Part shown: piece by piece, positions 1 to 8,507 of the stretch
Layout of the letters: each line of letters begins with the position of its first letter
Numbering within the stretch: the first letter of the stretch is position 1
Origin: CAJQND01 sp051010095
Lineage (GTDB): Bacteria; Pseudomonadota; Alphaproteobacteria; Rhizobiales; CAJQND01
Direction: 5' to 3'
NCBI GenBank assembly: GCA_051010095.1
Contig: JBPCVX010000265.1
Coordinates: 1-28,420, forward strand
DNA: 28,420 nt
The notes under the pieces: model-generated
Database searches by the model: none
What the model was told of the DNA's origin: nothing
Seen by the model: only the letters and a program-made list of their open reading frames with translations
Position numbers and translations under genes: made by a program

Positions 1-598
1 TTGGGTATAGTCTGCGCCCACGCCAAGGGTATGCAATTCCAAAACTTCGCGCGCAAGATTCTCGTTCAGCCCACGCTTTGAACGCAAACCATATGGCGAA
101 TTAGGTCCAATAGAAGCATTCTGATCCAGATAATCCAGCATTGCCGGGTGGGTCACCACCGCCTTCAGCATGTCGGCAAATCTGCCGGTGACATGTGGTC
201 GAATGGCCTCTTCGATATAGGCTGTCGCCAGCGGCGCCGTTGGTCCCCGGCGCGAAACGACCGTAAAGTGATCGGCCCAAAACCAGGTTAAGCGCTCAAA
301 AAACGGCGTGCTGGTATCAAGTATGCGCGCAACACTATGGGCGAGCCCTTGGGCGTTCATTAGCTTCAACGCATTTGTGGGATTTGCTTCGCTTGTTGCC
401 ATACTCATCGAGTTGGAGTTTTTACGATTACGGATAATTTGGGCGTATAATTACATCAAACTGCGTATGCATCGGATAACGCGCAGTTATGTCATTTCCA
501 TTCTTAAGTGCGGCAAGCATTGCATCTGGAGCACCGGCGCCTTTGCCGGCTGGGCCGTAGCCAAATTTAATCGACGCAACTGTCTCCTTCGCAATCAT
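1..598 (-). pseudogene. DUF1800 family protein, frameshifted and cut by the left window edge
   Basis: Two minus-strand reading frames together rebuild the N-terminal half of a DUF1800 protein. The first frame starts at ATG 598 and reads MIAKETVASIKFGYGPAG..., the typical '(A)xIRFGYG' start of the family. It stops at TAA 430-428 after 56 residues. The second frame is open from 450 down to the left edge and carries the conserved core: FFERLTWFWADHFTV, EEAIRPHVTGRFADML, HPAMLDYLDQ, SIGPNSPYG, RGLNENLAREVLELHTLGV. The second frame is +1 relative to the first, so one extra base (or two missing) between about 431 and 450 separates them. Neither fragment alone has normal family length. A degraded gene or a sequencing error fits equally well. 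Family members are putative exported proteins of unknown function. The SD (ggtga) before 598 is weak. Confidence 0.75.
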
Positions 599-822
599 AA
601 GTGGTTCACCAGCCCTTATATTTATGTCGATACACTGTCGCTGAAAATTTGGACCGCGTTAAGGCATCACCATAGAAAGTGCTTGAAACAGTCCATCAGC
701 CACCGGAATGGAATGCTTAAATATAGCGCATTTCTGCGGTTTCGTAACATTCATTGCCTTGAAAATTGCTATGTAAAATACTACCTATAAGATAATAATT
801 TAGAAATATTGGGAGGCAGACA

Positions 823-1899
823 GTGGCTGAATTCGATGCACAGATAAAAGAATCACAAGAACAGGTGGCGCAAGCACAGGCAAAGATATCTGAGCTTACG
901 TCAGTAATCGAAACAGCGCGCCAAAAAATAGACTCAGGCGAAGACATCTCCATTGATATTGAAAATGCCACATTGGACGACGTGCACGCCCACTCAGAGC
1001 TCATGAACGCTAACATTGCCGAGCTTATTATGGGGCTTGATGATGTAACCGCTGGATTTTCAGAAGATTTTGACGCCATGCGCAACAAAACCGGCTGGGA
1101 AAGCTTTGTTGGCATATTCTCTTCAACACGCTCGGAAAACTTGCGCCAGGAACGCATCCGAACCGCCAGCATCGATGATAAACTCAACGATTTGATCGCC
1201 AAATCCGATATCATTTCAAAACTCTTGCAGGATCAACTGGGCATTCTGAACGAGCACAAAGAACGGGTGCAGACAAATCTCTCGTCAACGCTGGATCAGC
1301 GTGAGGCGACAGTGGGCCTGCTTGAAGATATCAAATCGAAATTGCTGGCGATGGACCCGCAAATTATTGAGCTTGAGAACAAAATATCCGTGGAGACAGA
1401 TGCCGCCGCGCGCACAAAACTGGAATCTGAGCTGGCGGAAATAAACACCCAATACAATGAGCTTGCGCAAGAAGAGCAGGTTAAATTGGCGGAAAGCCAG
1501 ACCCTTGAGCGCTACATTGAAAAAGGCAAGACCTGGGTCGACAGTCTTCAAAATCAGGCGGCAACCCAAATGGTGTTGATCAACAAATTGCAAACCGACA
1601 CCAAGCAACGCGTTGTGCTTTATGATGCGCTCACCAAATCTTTGAAAACCGCGCAACAGCAAGATGTGGCACACCGCATTAACGAAATTGGCGTGCAAAC
1701 CGACCAGGAAGCGCAAAAGACCATGGCAGCGATCGGTTCTGCAACCAATCAACGCATGGCAGAAATGATGGAAAAGCACGAAGACCACATTGTGTTTGCG
1801 CGGCGGGTGCTGGAGGAAAAAGCAAAGTCAGACGAGCGGTTTGTGCGAAGGTTTGAAAAAATCGTCGAAAAGCACGATAAAAACGCGTACGGGGCATAA
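823..1899 (+). CDS. Coiled-coil protein, first gene of the AAA+ operon
   Basis: A 358-residue protein of unrecognised family. The GTG start at 823 is set by a strong ribosome binding site (GGGAGG, 811-816). There is no signal peptide or membrane segment, so it should be cytoplasmic. The sequence is almost entirely helical and rich in Glu, Gln, Lys and Ala, with heptad-like stretches at about residues 1-45, 110-160 and 165-345. The only aromatic-rich patch is KTGWESFVGIFSSTR near residue 90. The long central helices loosely resemble TelA-type 'toxic anion resistance' helical proteins, but I see no diagnostic motif, so this is only an idea. The next gene starts directly after its stop codon, so the two are almost certainly co-translated. 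The likely role is a structural or adaptor partner of the AAA+ ATPase encoded two genes on (inference). Confidence 0.85.
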   Translation: MAEFDAQIKESQEQVAQAQAKISELTSVIETARQKIDSGEDISIDIENATLDDVHAHSELMNANIAELIMGLDDVTAGFSEDFDAMRNKTGWESFVGIFSSTRSENLRQERIRTASIDDKLNDLIAKSDIISKLLQDQLGILNEHKERVQTNLSSTLDQREATVGLLEDIKSKLLAMDPQIIELENKISVETDAAARTKLESELAEINTQYNELAQEEQVKLAESQTLERYIEKGKTWVDSLQNQAATQMVLINKLQTDTKQRVVLYDALTKSLKTAQQQDVAHRINEIGVQTDQEAQKTMAAIGSATNQRMAEMMEKHEDHIVFARRVLEEKAKSDERFVRRFEKIVEKHDKNAYGA

Positions 1900-3030
1900 G
1901 TGGATCTAACCCTAGACCACCTGACCCTGGAGGACGCACACGAAACGCGCCTCTATTTTGCCAAGCTTCACAGGATATTTGAACACCTTGACGATGTTGC
2001 ACGCCTAAAGGTTGCCGACCACCAGCACCTGAAAAAGGAGCTGGAAATTGTTGAATGGTACTTGGCGCTTCTCGCGAATACGTTTACCGCGTTGTCTTAC
2101 AAATATCTTTTGGCCGGGCGCGTTTCGCGCAATTCCCCAAACCTTCTGTCCATCGACCGGCAGGAAAGCGGGCTGCCCGTTTATCAAGAATTGCTGGAGA
2201 TGGCTAATGATGCGCTGCAGGCAGAAAAGCACTTACGCTCTCTTCCCGCATCGAAGGACCTCAAGCGCGCAATGGTGCGCCACATTTTGAATGAATACTC
2301 AGCACCGGTGGATTTGCAGTTTGCAGCCTCACAACGGCTCTACTACGAGTATCTTTCAGATTGCCCGCTTTTTTGGGCGCAAAATGACCCCCAGGCAATC
2401 TGGCTTGGCGAAGTCAAGAAAAGACGCCGTTTGTACCTGATCCATTGGGCGAGCTATGACAGCCAGCAAAACGTCCCGACAATCTACATGGCTCTAATCG
2501 AGGATTCAGGGCACGTTGCGCTTCCCAAAGACGAGAGCCGCTGGCCGCGCGTTCAAAACCATCTCATGGCGCAGGGAATTTCTTCTCTCAATCTGAAAAC
2601 GATCGCTGAGGGTTTCGATCAGGATTTTGAAGATCTGCACCCAAAACTGTTACGCCGCTTACATATCGGACCGCTTTACAGCCACCAATTTACACAACAC
2701 AACGGACCTCTGAGAGATGTGCTTGCTGATGTGAGCGGCGACAACGATGTTGACTGGGCATTTGCATGGACCGATGAGAAACTGAAATCTTCGCGCACGA
2801 AAATTGAAACGGCTGGCTTTTTCTCCACCATCGAACGCCAGGTATATGAAGCAAATCTGGTCTCTGATGACGACGATCACAAGGAAATTGGTGGTGCGGT
2901 ACAACAACGCCGTTCACTCATTCTGCCGCAGCGCCCCTTCCAGGTTATGGAGGAACGCGATCCGCAAGGTTTGCAAGACATTCGCAAATATATTGTCAGC
3001 CCAAATGGTAAGATTTTTAGCTACAGATAG
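1900..3030 (+). CDS. Conserved hypothetical protein, second gene of the AAA+ operon
   Basis: A 376-residue soluble protein that I do not recognise. The GTG start at 1900 abuts the TAA of the previous gene with no spacer, and a GGGG-type ribosome binding site lies inside that gene's end. The N-terminal half (about 1-150) is helical and leucine rich (DHLTLEDAHETRLYFAKLH...). The middle (about 165-215) looks like a mixed alpha/beta segment: WLGEVKKRRRLYLIHWASYD, then PTIYMALIEDSG. The end carries a short Asp run (VSDDDDHKE) and an ordered C-terminal stretch (RPFQVMEERDPQGL, then KYIVSPNGKIFSYR). No catalytic motif, zinc site, signal peptide or membrane helix is visible. The gene lies 11 bases upstream of the ATPase gene and clearly belongs to the same transcript. 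A role as substrate-recognition or regulatory subunit is inferred from position only. Confidence 0.85.
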   Translation: MDLTLDHLTLEDAHETRLYFAKLHRIFEHLDDVARLKVADHQHLKKELEIVEWYLALLANTFTALSYKYLLAGRVSRNSPNLLSIDRQESGLPVYQELLEMANDALQAEKHLRSLPASKDLKRAMVRHILNEYSAPVDLQFAASQRLYYEYLSDCPLFWAQNDPQAIWLGEVKKRRRLYLIHWASYDSQQNVPTIYMALIEDSGHVALPKDESRWPRVQNHLMAQGISSLNLKTIAEGFDQDFEDLHPKLLRRLHIGPLYSHQFTQHNGPLRDVLADVSGDNDVDWAFAWTDEKLKSSRTKIETAGFFSTIERQVYEANLVSDDDDHKEIGGAVQQRRSLILPQRPFQVMEERDPQGLQDIRKYIVSPNGKIFSYR

Positions 3031-3041
3031 GACGAAACGCC

Positions 3042-4988
3042 GTGAGCACATCAGCTGATTTGATGGAGTTGAAAGAAGAGCAGATCCGCGAGAAATATCC
3101 ACTTGCGGAAGCGATGTTGAACGGTTTTGATCACACGCCACGTATTGCGAAAAAACGCGACACACATGAACCACGCGAACGCTCCAGCGGCATTGGCACA
3201 AGACGTCGTTTCAGGTCAACGACACCGGGCCTTGTCACTCAATCAACAGCGCGTCCTGAAGGTGTAAAACTCATTGAGCGGATCGCTGGCTCTGATGAAG
3301 ATGACCCCTTGATTAGCCCGTTACAGGCAAACGTGATGCAGGCCTTGCGCCGCGCATTGGCAGTCGCGCAAGCGGTATCAGATCAATATGGCGAACAGAC
3401 CGGGCTCGCTGACTTGATGCGCGATAATCTGCAAGGCTCACTTGCCGCAAACCGCAAAAACGAGTTCACAGACCTTCTCAGCGCTGCATCTATGGTTAGC
3501 GTATTTGTGTTCGCTAATATGGCAGATTTTCTGCTCGCGAGTGCAGCGCCCGACGCGGGCACAGATAATATTGAGATTGGAGAAGTTGAGGAAATCGTTC
3601 TGGATAATCCACAGGTCGCCTTGCATGGTGCCCTTTGGGAGCTCGATCAGGACATCGCACTTTACGCGAAGACGGACGAAGAGCTGGTTCGGGTTGTCAC
3701 CTCATTTTGTGAGCGGTTGATGGAAAAAGTCAGCCTGCGCGCCGCAGGGTCAAGCCGCTTGGCGCCGTTCACCGATGTAAGTTACCGCGTGGAGGCCGAT
3801 GAGTTTGAGATCCACGGTTTTACGCCAACCGCCAGCACACGCTCCACGTCATTCACCATGACCTTCAAGAAGCCGAACGAAGTGGTGGGCAATCACATCG
3901 CCAAATATCAGGCGATGAAGCTCTCTAAAGTGCTGATGGCATACGATTTTGAGCGCAAGCTTAATCCGTTTGCCGAACTGGGTGGATTCATTTTCACCTT
4001 TATGGGCGACGGCAAACCGGGCACCGGTAAGACCACGCTTATTCAAATGATGGCCGGCATGATCAATGATTATTGCAATAATGCGGGCTACCCATTCCGG
4101 TTTCAAAATCTCTCCACCGAAAGCATAGACAGCTATCAGGGAAAATCAGCGCAAAACGCCAAGGCCTTTATCAACAATGTGCTTGATCCAAACGTTATCG
4201 GGTTTGGCACCATCGATGATATTGACCAGCTTGCGGGCAAGCGCGGCGACCGACAATCATCAGCAGGCCAGCTTGAGATCACCGCTGTATTGATGGAAAG
4301 CTTTGCTGGTGCCAACACCGTGGTGCGCGGCAATTGCACCTTTGGCATGTTCTCCAACTATCCGGAAAATGTTGACGACGCGCTGCGCCAGCGCGCCGGC
4401 GCTCGTTTTTTGGTGGACGGCCCGCAAACCCGCGAAGACTATATCGATATTTTCTATCTGTTGTTGGGCAAGAACCACGAGATACCTGTGGGGACGCATG
4501 ATCTGTTTGAAGCGCAGATTATCGAAAAAGCCGTAACCGCATCTTATGAGAGCCACTCAAGACCGCATGAAGAAGGCCTGATGAATGTTTATGACCGGGT
4601 GAGCAGCGAGATCGGCCCGCTGGATACAATCGCCAAAATTGGCACCTATCTTAAGGGCATCCAAGACGCAGATGATCGCTTCACTGGCCGGGCAATTAAG
4701 AACATTACAGACGCCATTAAAGTGCGCGCCATGGATTTCGAACTTCCCGATGAGTGGATGGAAAACACCGAACTGTTTCTTGAAAAAGACTATGAGACCA
4801 AGAGCAATATGATCAAGGAACTTGCCCAGCCGATTACGCTTGAGATCGTGATGCAGGAAATCAACCGCTACGCGGATAGTGAGTTCCGCTATGCCGATAA
4901 ATCAGATGAAGTGGCCATCGAAAACGCCGTGCGCGAGATGCAACGCATGGAAGCGGCCAAGAAGCGCTATCTGGAAGGAAAAACCTAA
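3042..4988 (+). CDS. AAA+ family ATPase, core of an uncharacterised operon
   Basis: A 648-residue ATPase. The GTG start at 3042 follows an AGGA box at about 3029. The first 290 or so residues have no recognised fold and include a basic stretch (RERSSGIGTRRRFRSTTPG). The AAA+ module spans about 295-500. Its Walker A is GDGKPGTGKTT near residue 328, Walker B is GFGTIDDIDQL near 391, a sensor-1 Asn sits in FGMFSNYPEN near 438, and a probable arginine finger in LRQRAGARF near 452. A helical lid and a charged helical tail follow to the end. The Walker B ends in Asp-Asp-Ile-Asp rather than the usual Asp-Glu, so the catalytic acid may be an Asp. Hydrolysis should drive remodelling of a protein complex, as for AAA+ proteins generally; the substrate is unknown. 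Only three bases separate it from the next gene. Confidence 0.9.
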   Translation: MSTSADLMELKEEQIREKYPLAEAMLNGFDHTPRIAKKRDTHEPRERSSGIGTRRRFRSTTPGLVTQSTARPEGVKLIERIAGSDEDDPLISPLQANVMQALRRALAVAQAVSDQYGEQTGLADLMRDNLQGSLAANRKNEFTDLLSAASMVSVFVFANMADFLLASAAPDAGTDNIEIGEVEEIVLDNPQVALHGALWELDQDIALYAKTDEELVRVVTSFCERLMEKVSLRAAGSSRLAPFTDVSYRVEADEFEIHGFTPTASTRSTSFTMTFKKPNEVVGNHIAKYQAMKLSKVLMAYDFERKLNPFAELGGFIFTFMGDGKPGTGKTTLIQMMAGMINDYCNNAGYPFRFQNLSTESIDSYQGKSAQNAKAFINNVLDPNVIGFGTIDDIDQLAGKRGDRQSSAGQLEITAVLMESFAGANTVVRGNCTFGMFSNYPENVDDALRQRAGARFLVDGPQTREDYIDIFYLLLGKNHEIPVGTHDLFEAQIIEKAVTASYESHSRPHEEGLMNVYDRVSSEIGPLDTIAKIGTYLKGIQDADDRFTGRAIKNITDAIKVRAMDFELPDEWMENTELFLEKDYETKSNMIKELAQPITLEIVMQEINRYADSEFRYADKSDEVAIENAVREMQRMEAAKKRYLEGKT

Positions 4989-4991
4989 ACC

Positions 4992-6413
4992 ATGATGAGG
5001 CTTGTCAGGCGCGGATTAATGTTCGGGAACCTCTTTGAGGTAACCTCGCAGGCGCTTGTGGAGCGCTATAACCGCGCCTTGGAACACCTTATCGGCAAAC
5101 GCACAGCCTTAACCGAGTTTCATCTCGATATTTCAGGATACTCGCCAGAAATTGGTGATGAGCTTGGTGACCCTCTTTATCTCAATCCCAATGGCTGCAA
5201 CCGCCAATTCATTTTGCTCTCAACCGATCAGAAGACGGCACCTTTGCTGAATTCTAATTTCTCAACATCGCACTCGATTTTGCACAAATTTATCTCCGCC
5301 AATGAAAACCAGCTGTTTGCACTCACCGCGCGCGACGTGGTTGTTGGTGAAATGATCAACACGGTCTTTGCCATAGACGAGCCTTCGGATTTGTTGAGAA
5401 TGCGCACCGTAGAAATCGAAGCCGATACCATTGATGCACATATCGCAGCCAGCGACACTTTGGATGAAAAAATCACAGTGTTTATGGACGACAAAGACAG
5501 CTGGTGGGATGATGTGCTGATCGCTGATATGATTGAGCTTGCAAAGCAAACTGGCGATATCACGCGACAGCCGGTCAAACTTAGCCACAAAAGTTTTGAG
5601 CAGAACAATTTCTACACATCTCACTTCGGCGGCACCTATCTGTTCCGCGATATCAAGCGTTCGACATGCATCACCTTTGGCCCGGCAGCAGACCTTAAAG
5701 GGCTCGCTGCAAAAGACATTCTCACGCCGCATGACCGGAAAAAAATCGCACGTTTTTTGGAAGAGTCCGATCTTGCCGAGCCGATCGTCACCGCGGAAGG
5801 CATGAATGCCTCAGCGATTCTCAAGCAAAAAATGGACTTTATCGTCATATCTGTGGCCGCCAGTGCAGGCGAAGATTTAACCAATCTTTCACGCAGCGAT
5901 ATCCGCCGGCTTTCCCGCAAACTGCTGCCTGGCCTTCCTCCTGAATTCAAGGGGTTGGAGGCCATTTGGCAATGGTCCCTCAATGGCGGGCCTTATCCAA
6001 AAATCACCAGCGAACATCCCGCCTACTTTTACACTTTGCGGTCTACTCAACATGCCGACAAACAGCTGGTAAACATGCTGTTGTCCCAGCTTTCTCCGTT
6101 GGATTTCAGACAATTGTTCATTTGCCACAAAGACGCATTCTACGCGGCATATCGCACCTGGAATGAAGAAAAGAAAGAATATGTGGCGAAATTTCTGGAT
6201 GAGGAATATGCCGTCGACAAGGCAGGCGCCCGAACGCAATTGTTTGGCGAGGAACCCGACATGAGCGATGATGCGTTTCATGAAGCGTTCAACGAAGACG
6301 ATGAATTAGACGATCATGATGACAACATTGAAGATTATGACGAAGACGACGATGATGACGAGCGCAAACACTGGCGAACCGGCCCTTGGGGCCGGGTCCG
6401 AGACGACGACTGA
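4992..6413 (+). CDS. Conserved protein with Asp/Glu-rich C-terminal tail (possibly DUF6638)
   Basis: A 473-residue protein starting at ATG 4992, with a GGAAGGAAA box upstream. The next codon is also ATG, so 4995 is equally possible. The N-terminus (RRGLMFGNLFEVTSQALVER, then HLDISGYSPEIGDELGD and LYLNPNGCNRQFILL) is what I remember as the DUF6638 family of alphaproteobacteria. This is recollection only, not a search result. No enzyme motif, signal peptide or membrane helix is seen. Residues from about 435 to the end are extremely acidic (runs such as DYDEDDDDDE), closed by HWRTGPWGRVRDDD. Such a tail could bind a basic partner or metal, or mimic nucleic acid; this is speculation. It lies between the AAA+ ATPase and the membrane protein of the same operon, so it may link the two. 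Confidence 0.85.
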   Translation: MMRLVRRGLMFGNLFEVTSQALVERYNRALEHLIGKRTALTEFHLDISGYSPEIGDELGDPLYLNPNGCNRQFILLSTDQKTAPLLNSNFSTSHSILHKFISANENQLFALTARDVVVGEMINTVFAIDEPSDLLRMRTVEIEADTIDAHIAASDTLDEKITVFMDDKDSWWDDVLIADMIELAKQTGDITRQPVKLSHKSFEQNNFYTSHFGGTYLFRDIKRSTCITFGPAADLKGLAAKDILTPHDRKKIARFLEESDLAEPIVTAEGMNASAILKQKMDFIVISVAASAGEDLTNLSRSDIRRLSRKLLPGLPPEFKGLEAIWQWSLNGGPYPKITSEHPAYFYTLRSTQHADKQLVNMLLSQLSPLDFRQLFICHKDAFYAAYRTWNEEKKEYVAKFLDEEYAVDKAGARTQLFGEEPDMSDDAFHEAFNEDDELDDHDDNIEDYDEDDDDDERKHWRTGPWGRVRDDD

Positions 6414-6437
6414 TCGAAGACAAATGGAAGGAACACC

Positions 6438-7082
6438 ATGAGCATTTTAAAATGGATAATTGGCATACCGCTAGTGATTTTGCTCATCGTGTTTGCACAT
6501 TACAATTTGCCAGATCGCGACATCGTCAAAATCGTTGGCACCGATGTGAAGCGTATGGATATTGGCAACACGGCTTGGTTCTGGGCGTCACCTGATGCTG
6601 GCACCAATGCAAGCTCGACCCGGGATGTGCGCTTCGTCAATGCCGTATGGCCAAGCGGAAAAGCGCAAGTTTATCGCAATGAAGACACCAACTGGAATTG
6701 GCCACCTTATCTGAAATTCAACAGCGGCGACTTAACTGCACAAGCGCAGGCCCTGGCGCAACAGCCCGATACCTGGGTTGCCGTCACCCATTATGGATGG
6801 CGCATCAAGCTCTTCACGATCTTCCCCAATGTCGTGAAAATCAAGAAGGTTGCAGGCCCAGACGTGTTCCTCATGCCATGGTTCAACATCATATTTTTGA
6901 GCCTGATTGCCCTGTTGCTCTATATCATTTACCGGCTGATACGCCGCTTCAAACGCGATACGGTCGACCCCATGGTTGATGATGTTGTCGACGATGTTGA
7001 AAAGAGCACCGAAGAAGTGCGCGAACGCGCAGAAGCTGCCCGCAGTGGTGCGCGCGGCTGGTTTAAGCGCTGGTTTGGGTAA
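6438..7082 (+). CDS. DUF1523 family membrane protein, last gene of the AAA+ operon
   Basis: A 214-residue protein with a good ribosome binding site (GGAAGGAA) before ATG 6438. An N-terminal membrane segment lies at about residues 4-21 and a second at about 147-166. The domain between them (about 22-145), probably periplasmic, carries the motifs I associate with DUF1523: HYNLPDRDIVKIVGT, RDVRFVNAV, VYRNEDTNWNWPPYLKF, VTHYGWR, IFPNVVKIK and AGPDVFLMPWFN. The cytoplasmic tail is charged (VDDVVDDVEKSTEEVRERAEAA) and ends in a basic, aromatic GWFKRWFG. The function of the family is unknown. Its stop lies 2 bases from the stop of the convergent livF gene. In this operon it is the only membrane component, so it may anchor the ATPase complex at the inner membrane (inference). 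Confidence 0.88.
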   Translation: MSILKWIIGIPLVILLIVFAHYNLPDRDIVKIVGTDVKRMDIGNTAWFWASPDAGTNASSTRDVRFVNAVWPSGKAQVYRNEDTNWNWPPYLKFNSGDLTAQAQALAQQPDTWVAVTHYGWRIKLFTIFPNVVKIKKVAGPDVFLMPWFNIIFLSLIALLLYIIYRLIRRFKRDTVDPMVDDVVDDVEKSTEEVRERAEAARSGARGWFKRWFG

Positions 7083-7084
7083 AG

Positions 7085-7786
7085 TCACCCCCCAACACCA
7101 ATATAGCGGTTGAGTAGAGTGTGATCGTCTTTCAACGCGCGCGCGGGCAGTGTATCGCGGTTGCGCCCGTTTTCGATGAAGGCAACTTCATCGGCGATCT
7201 CCAGCACCGCATCTACGCGTTGCTCGACCAGCAGAATGCCTACACCTTGTTGTTTGAGGTTCACCACTACGGAACGAATTTGGTCAATCATTGAAGGCTG
7301 CAAACCTTCTGTGGGTTCATCGAGCAGCAGAATAGAAGGCTCAACACACAATGCGCGCGCTGTGGCGAGCATTTGCTGTTCGCCGCCTGAAAGCGTGTTG
7401 GCGCGCTGGTTCAGTCGTTCGCGCAATCGCGGAAATACATCCAAAACTTGTTCGCGCACATGTGGCGCAGAGTTTCTGGCCATCAAACCGATCTCAATGT
7501 TCTCAGCAACAGTTAGCTCAGAAAACAGCCGCCGACCCTGCGGAATATAGCCAATACCGTGCTTTGGCACCTCATGCGCTGGCAGTTCGCTGAGTGTTTC
7601 ACCGTTGAGAGTGATAGCGCCCGACGTCAGCGGCAGAAGGCCCATGATGGCTTTCATGGTCGTTGTCTTGCCGGCACCATTGCGGCCGAGCAAGCATAGA
7701 ATTTCACCTGGTTTCACCGTTAGAGATAGTTCGTGAATGATGGTGGTTTCGCCATGTCCCGTAACGATGTTGCTGATCTCAAGCAT
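7085..7786 (-). CDS. livF: LIV/HAAT-type ABC transporter ATP-binding protein LivF
   Basis: A 233-residue ABC ATPase, the usual length for LivF. Walker A is GRNGAGKTT near residue 37, the signature is LSGGEQQML near 137, Walker B is ILLLDEPTEGL near 157, and the H-loop region contains GVGILLVEQRV. The phrases IGYIPQGRRLFSELTV and LLPLTSGAITLNG are typical of the LivF branch of the hydrophobic amino acid uptake (HAAT) family. It pairs with LivG at the cytoplasmic face of the LivHM channel. ATG 7786 overlaps the end of livG by 8 bases (ATGCTTGA), so translation is probably coupled. It is the last gene of the operon. The substrate cannot be told from this subunit. Confidence 0.93.
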   Translation of the reverse strand: MLEISNIVTGHGETTIIHELSLTVKPGEILCLLGRNGAGKTTTMKAIMGLLPLTSGAITLNGETLSELPAHEVPKHGIGYIPQGRRLFSELTVAENIEIGLMARNSAPHVREQVLDVFPRLRERLNQRANTLSGGEQQMLATARALCVEPSILLLDEPTEGLQPSMIDQIRSVVVNLKQQGVGILLVEQRVDAVLEIADEVAFIENGRNRDTLPARALKDDHTLLNRYIGVGG

Positions 7787-8507
7787 GACTCGTCCCTAAA
7801 TAGGCCGCTTGCACAGCATCGTTTTGGCGGATCTCTTCAGGCGTTCCCTCTGCCAGCATCTCGCCGAAATTCAAAACGCTGATCTTGTCGGCGACCGCCA
7901 TCACCACATTCATATTGTGCTCAATCAGCAAAATTGTTGTCTCACCTGCAAGGGTGCGAATAAGAGCAACAAACTCCTCAATCTCACTATCGGCAAGCCC
8001 TTGGGTGGGTTCATCAAGAATGAGGAGCTTTGGTTCCTGGGCAAGTCCCATGGCAATTTCCAACAGGCGTTGATGGCCATAGGCCAGATCGCCCGCAATG
8101 TGTTGGGCCCGCCCTCCAAGACCAACACGTTCCAACACATTATTAGTGCGACTATCGACTTCTTTGGCACTGCTCTTATGAATACGGCGCACAGCGAGTG
8201 CCACATTTTCGTGGGCAGACAATCGCGCAAAAATTGATGTGATCTGGAAGGTATAGGCCATGCCTTTGCAAATGCGCTTGTGCGCTGGCAGGGAAGTGAC
8301 ATTCTCACCCAAAAACTCAACCGTGCCACTTGTTGCCGGAATGCGCCCGCATAATGTCGATACAAACGTTGTCTTTCCTGCTCCATTCGGCCCAATCAGC
8401 GCCCTGACCTCACCTTCTGGAAGTTCAAAATCCACCTCATGCACAGCCTTCAAGCCACCGAAGTGGCGCGTCAATCCTTGCGTTTTGAGCAACATCATTC
8501 CAGCCAT
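7779..8507 (-). CDS. livG: LIV/HAAT-type ABC transporter ATP-binding protein LivG
   Basis: An ABC ATPase of about 242 residues with Walker A GPNGAGKTT and Walker B LLILDEPTQGL. Its signature is the LivG form LAYGHQRLLEIA instead of LSGGQ, which is normal for this subunit. TFQITSIFARLSAHENV and LLIEHNMNVVM are LivG hallmarks. Four starts are possible: GTG 8513 and ATG 8507, 8498 and 8495. I chose 8507 because AAGGTG lies 5 bases upstream of it; 8498 (ATGA overlap with the livM stop) is the main alternative. It forms the heterodimeric ATPase with LivF. The operon reads binding protein, livH, livM, livG, livF. Confidence 0.93.
   Translation of the reverse strand: MAGMMLLKTQGLTRHFGGLKAVHEVDFELPEGEVRALIGPNGAGKTTFVSTLCGRIPATSGTVEFLGENVTSLPAHKRICKGMAYTFQITSIFARLSAHENVALAVRRIHKSSAKEVDSRTNNVLERVGLGGRAQHIAGDLAYGHQRLLEIAMGLAQEPKLLILDEPTQGLADSEIEEFVALIRTLAGETTILLIEHNMNVVMAVADKISVLNFGEMLAEGTPEEIRQNDAVQAAYLGTSHA

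Noticed and set aside
431..450. Possible programmed -1 frameshift at a C-CCA-AAT heptamer in the DUF1800 gene
   Set aside because: The two frames differ by +1, not -1, so slipping at this heptamer would not join them.
308..790. A 160-codon plus-strand open frame overlapping the DUF1800 region
   Set aside because: It has no ribosome binding site and lies antisense to the recognisable DUF1800 motifs; composition is not protein-like.
8072..8110. Apparently degenerate ABC signature (LAYGHQ) in livG
   Set aside because: LivG subunits normally have an LxYGQQ-type signature, so this is not a defect.
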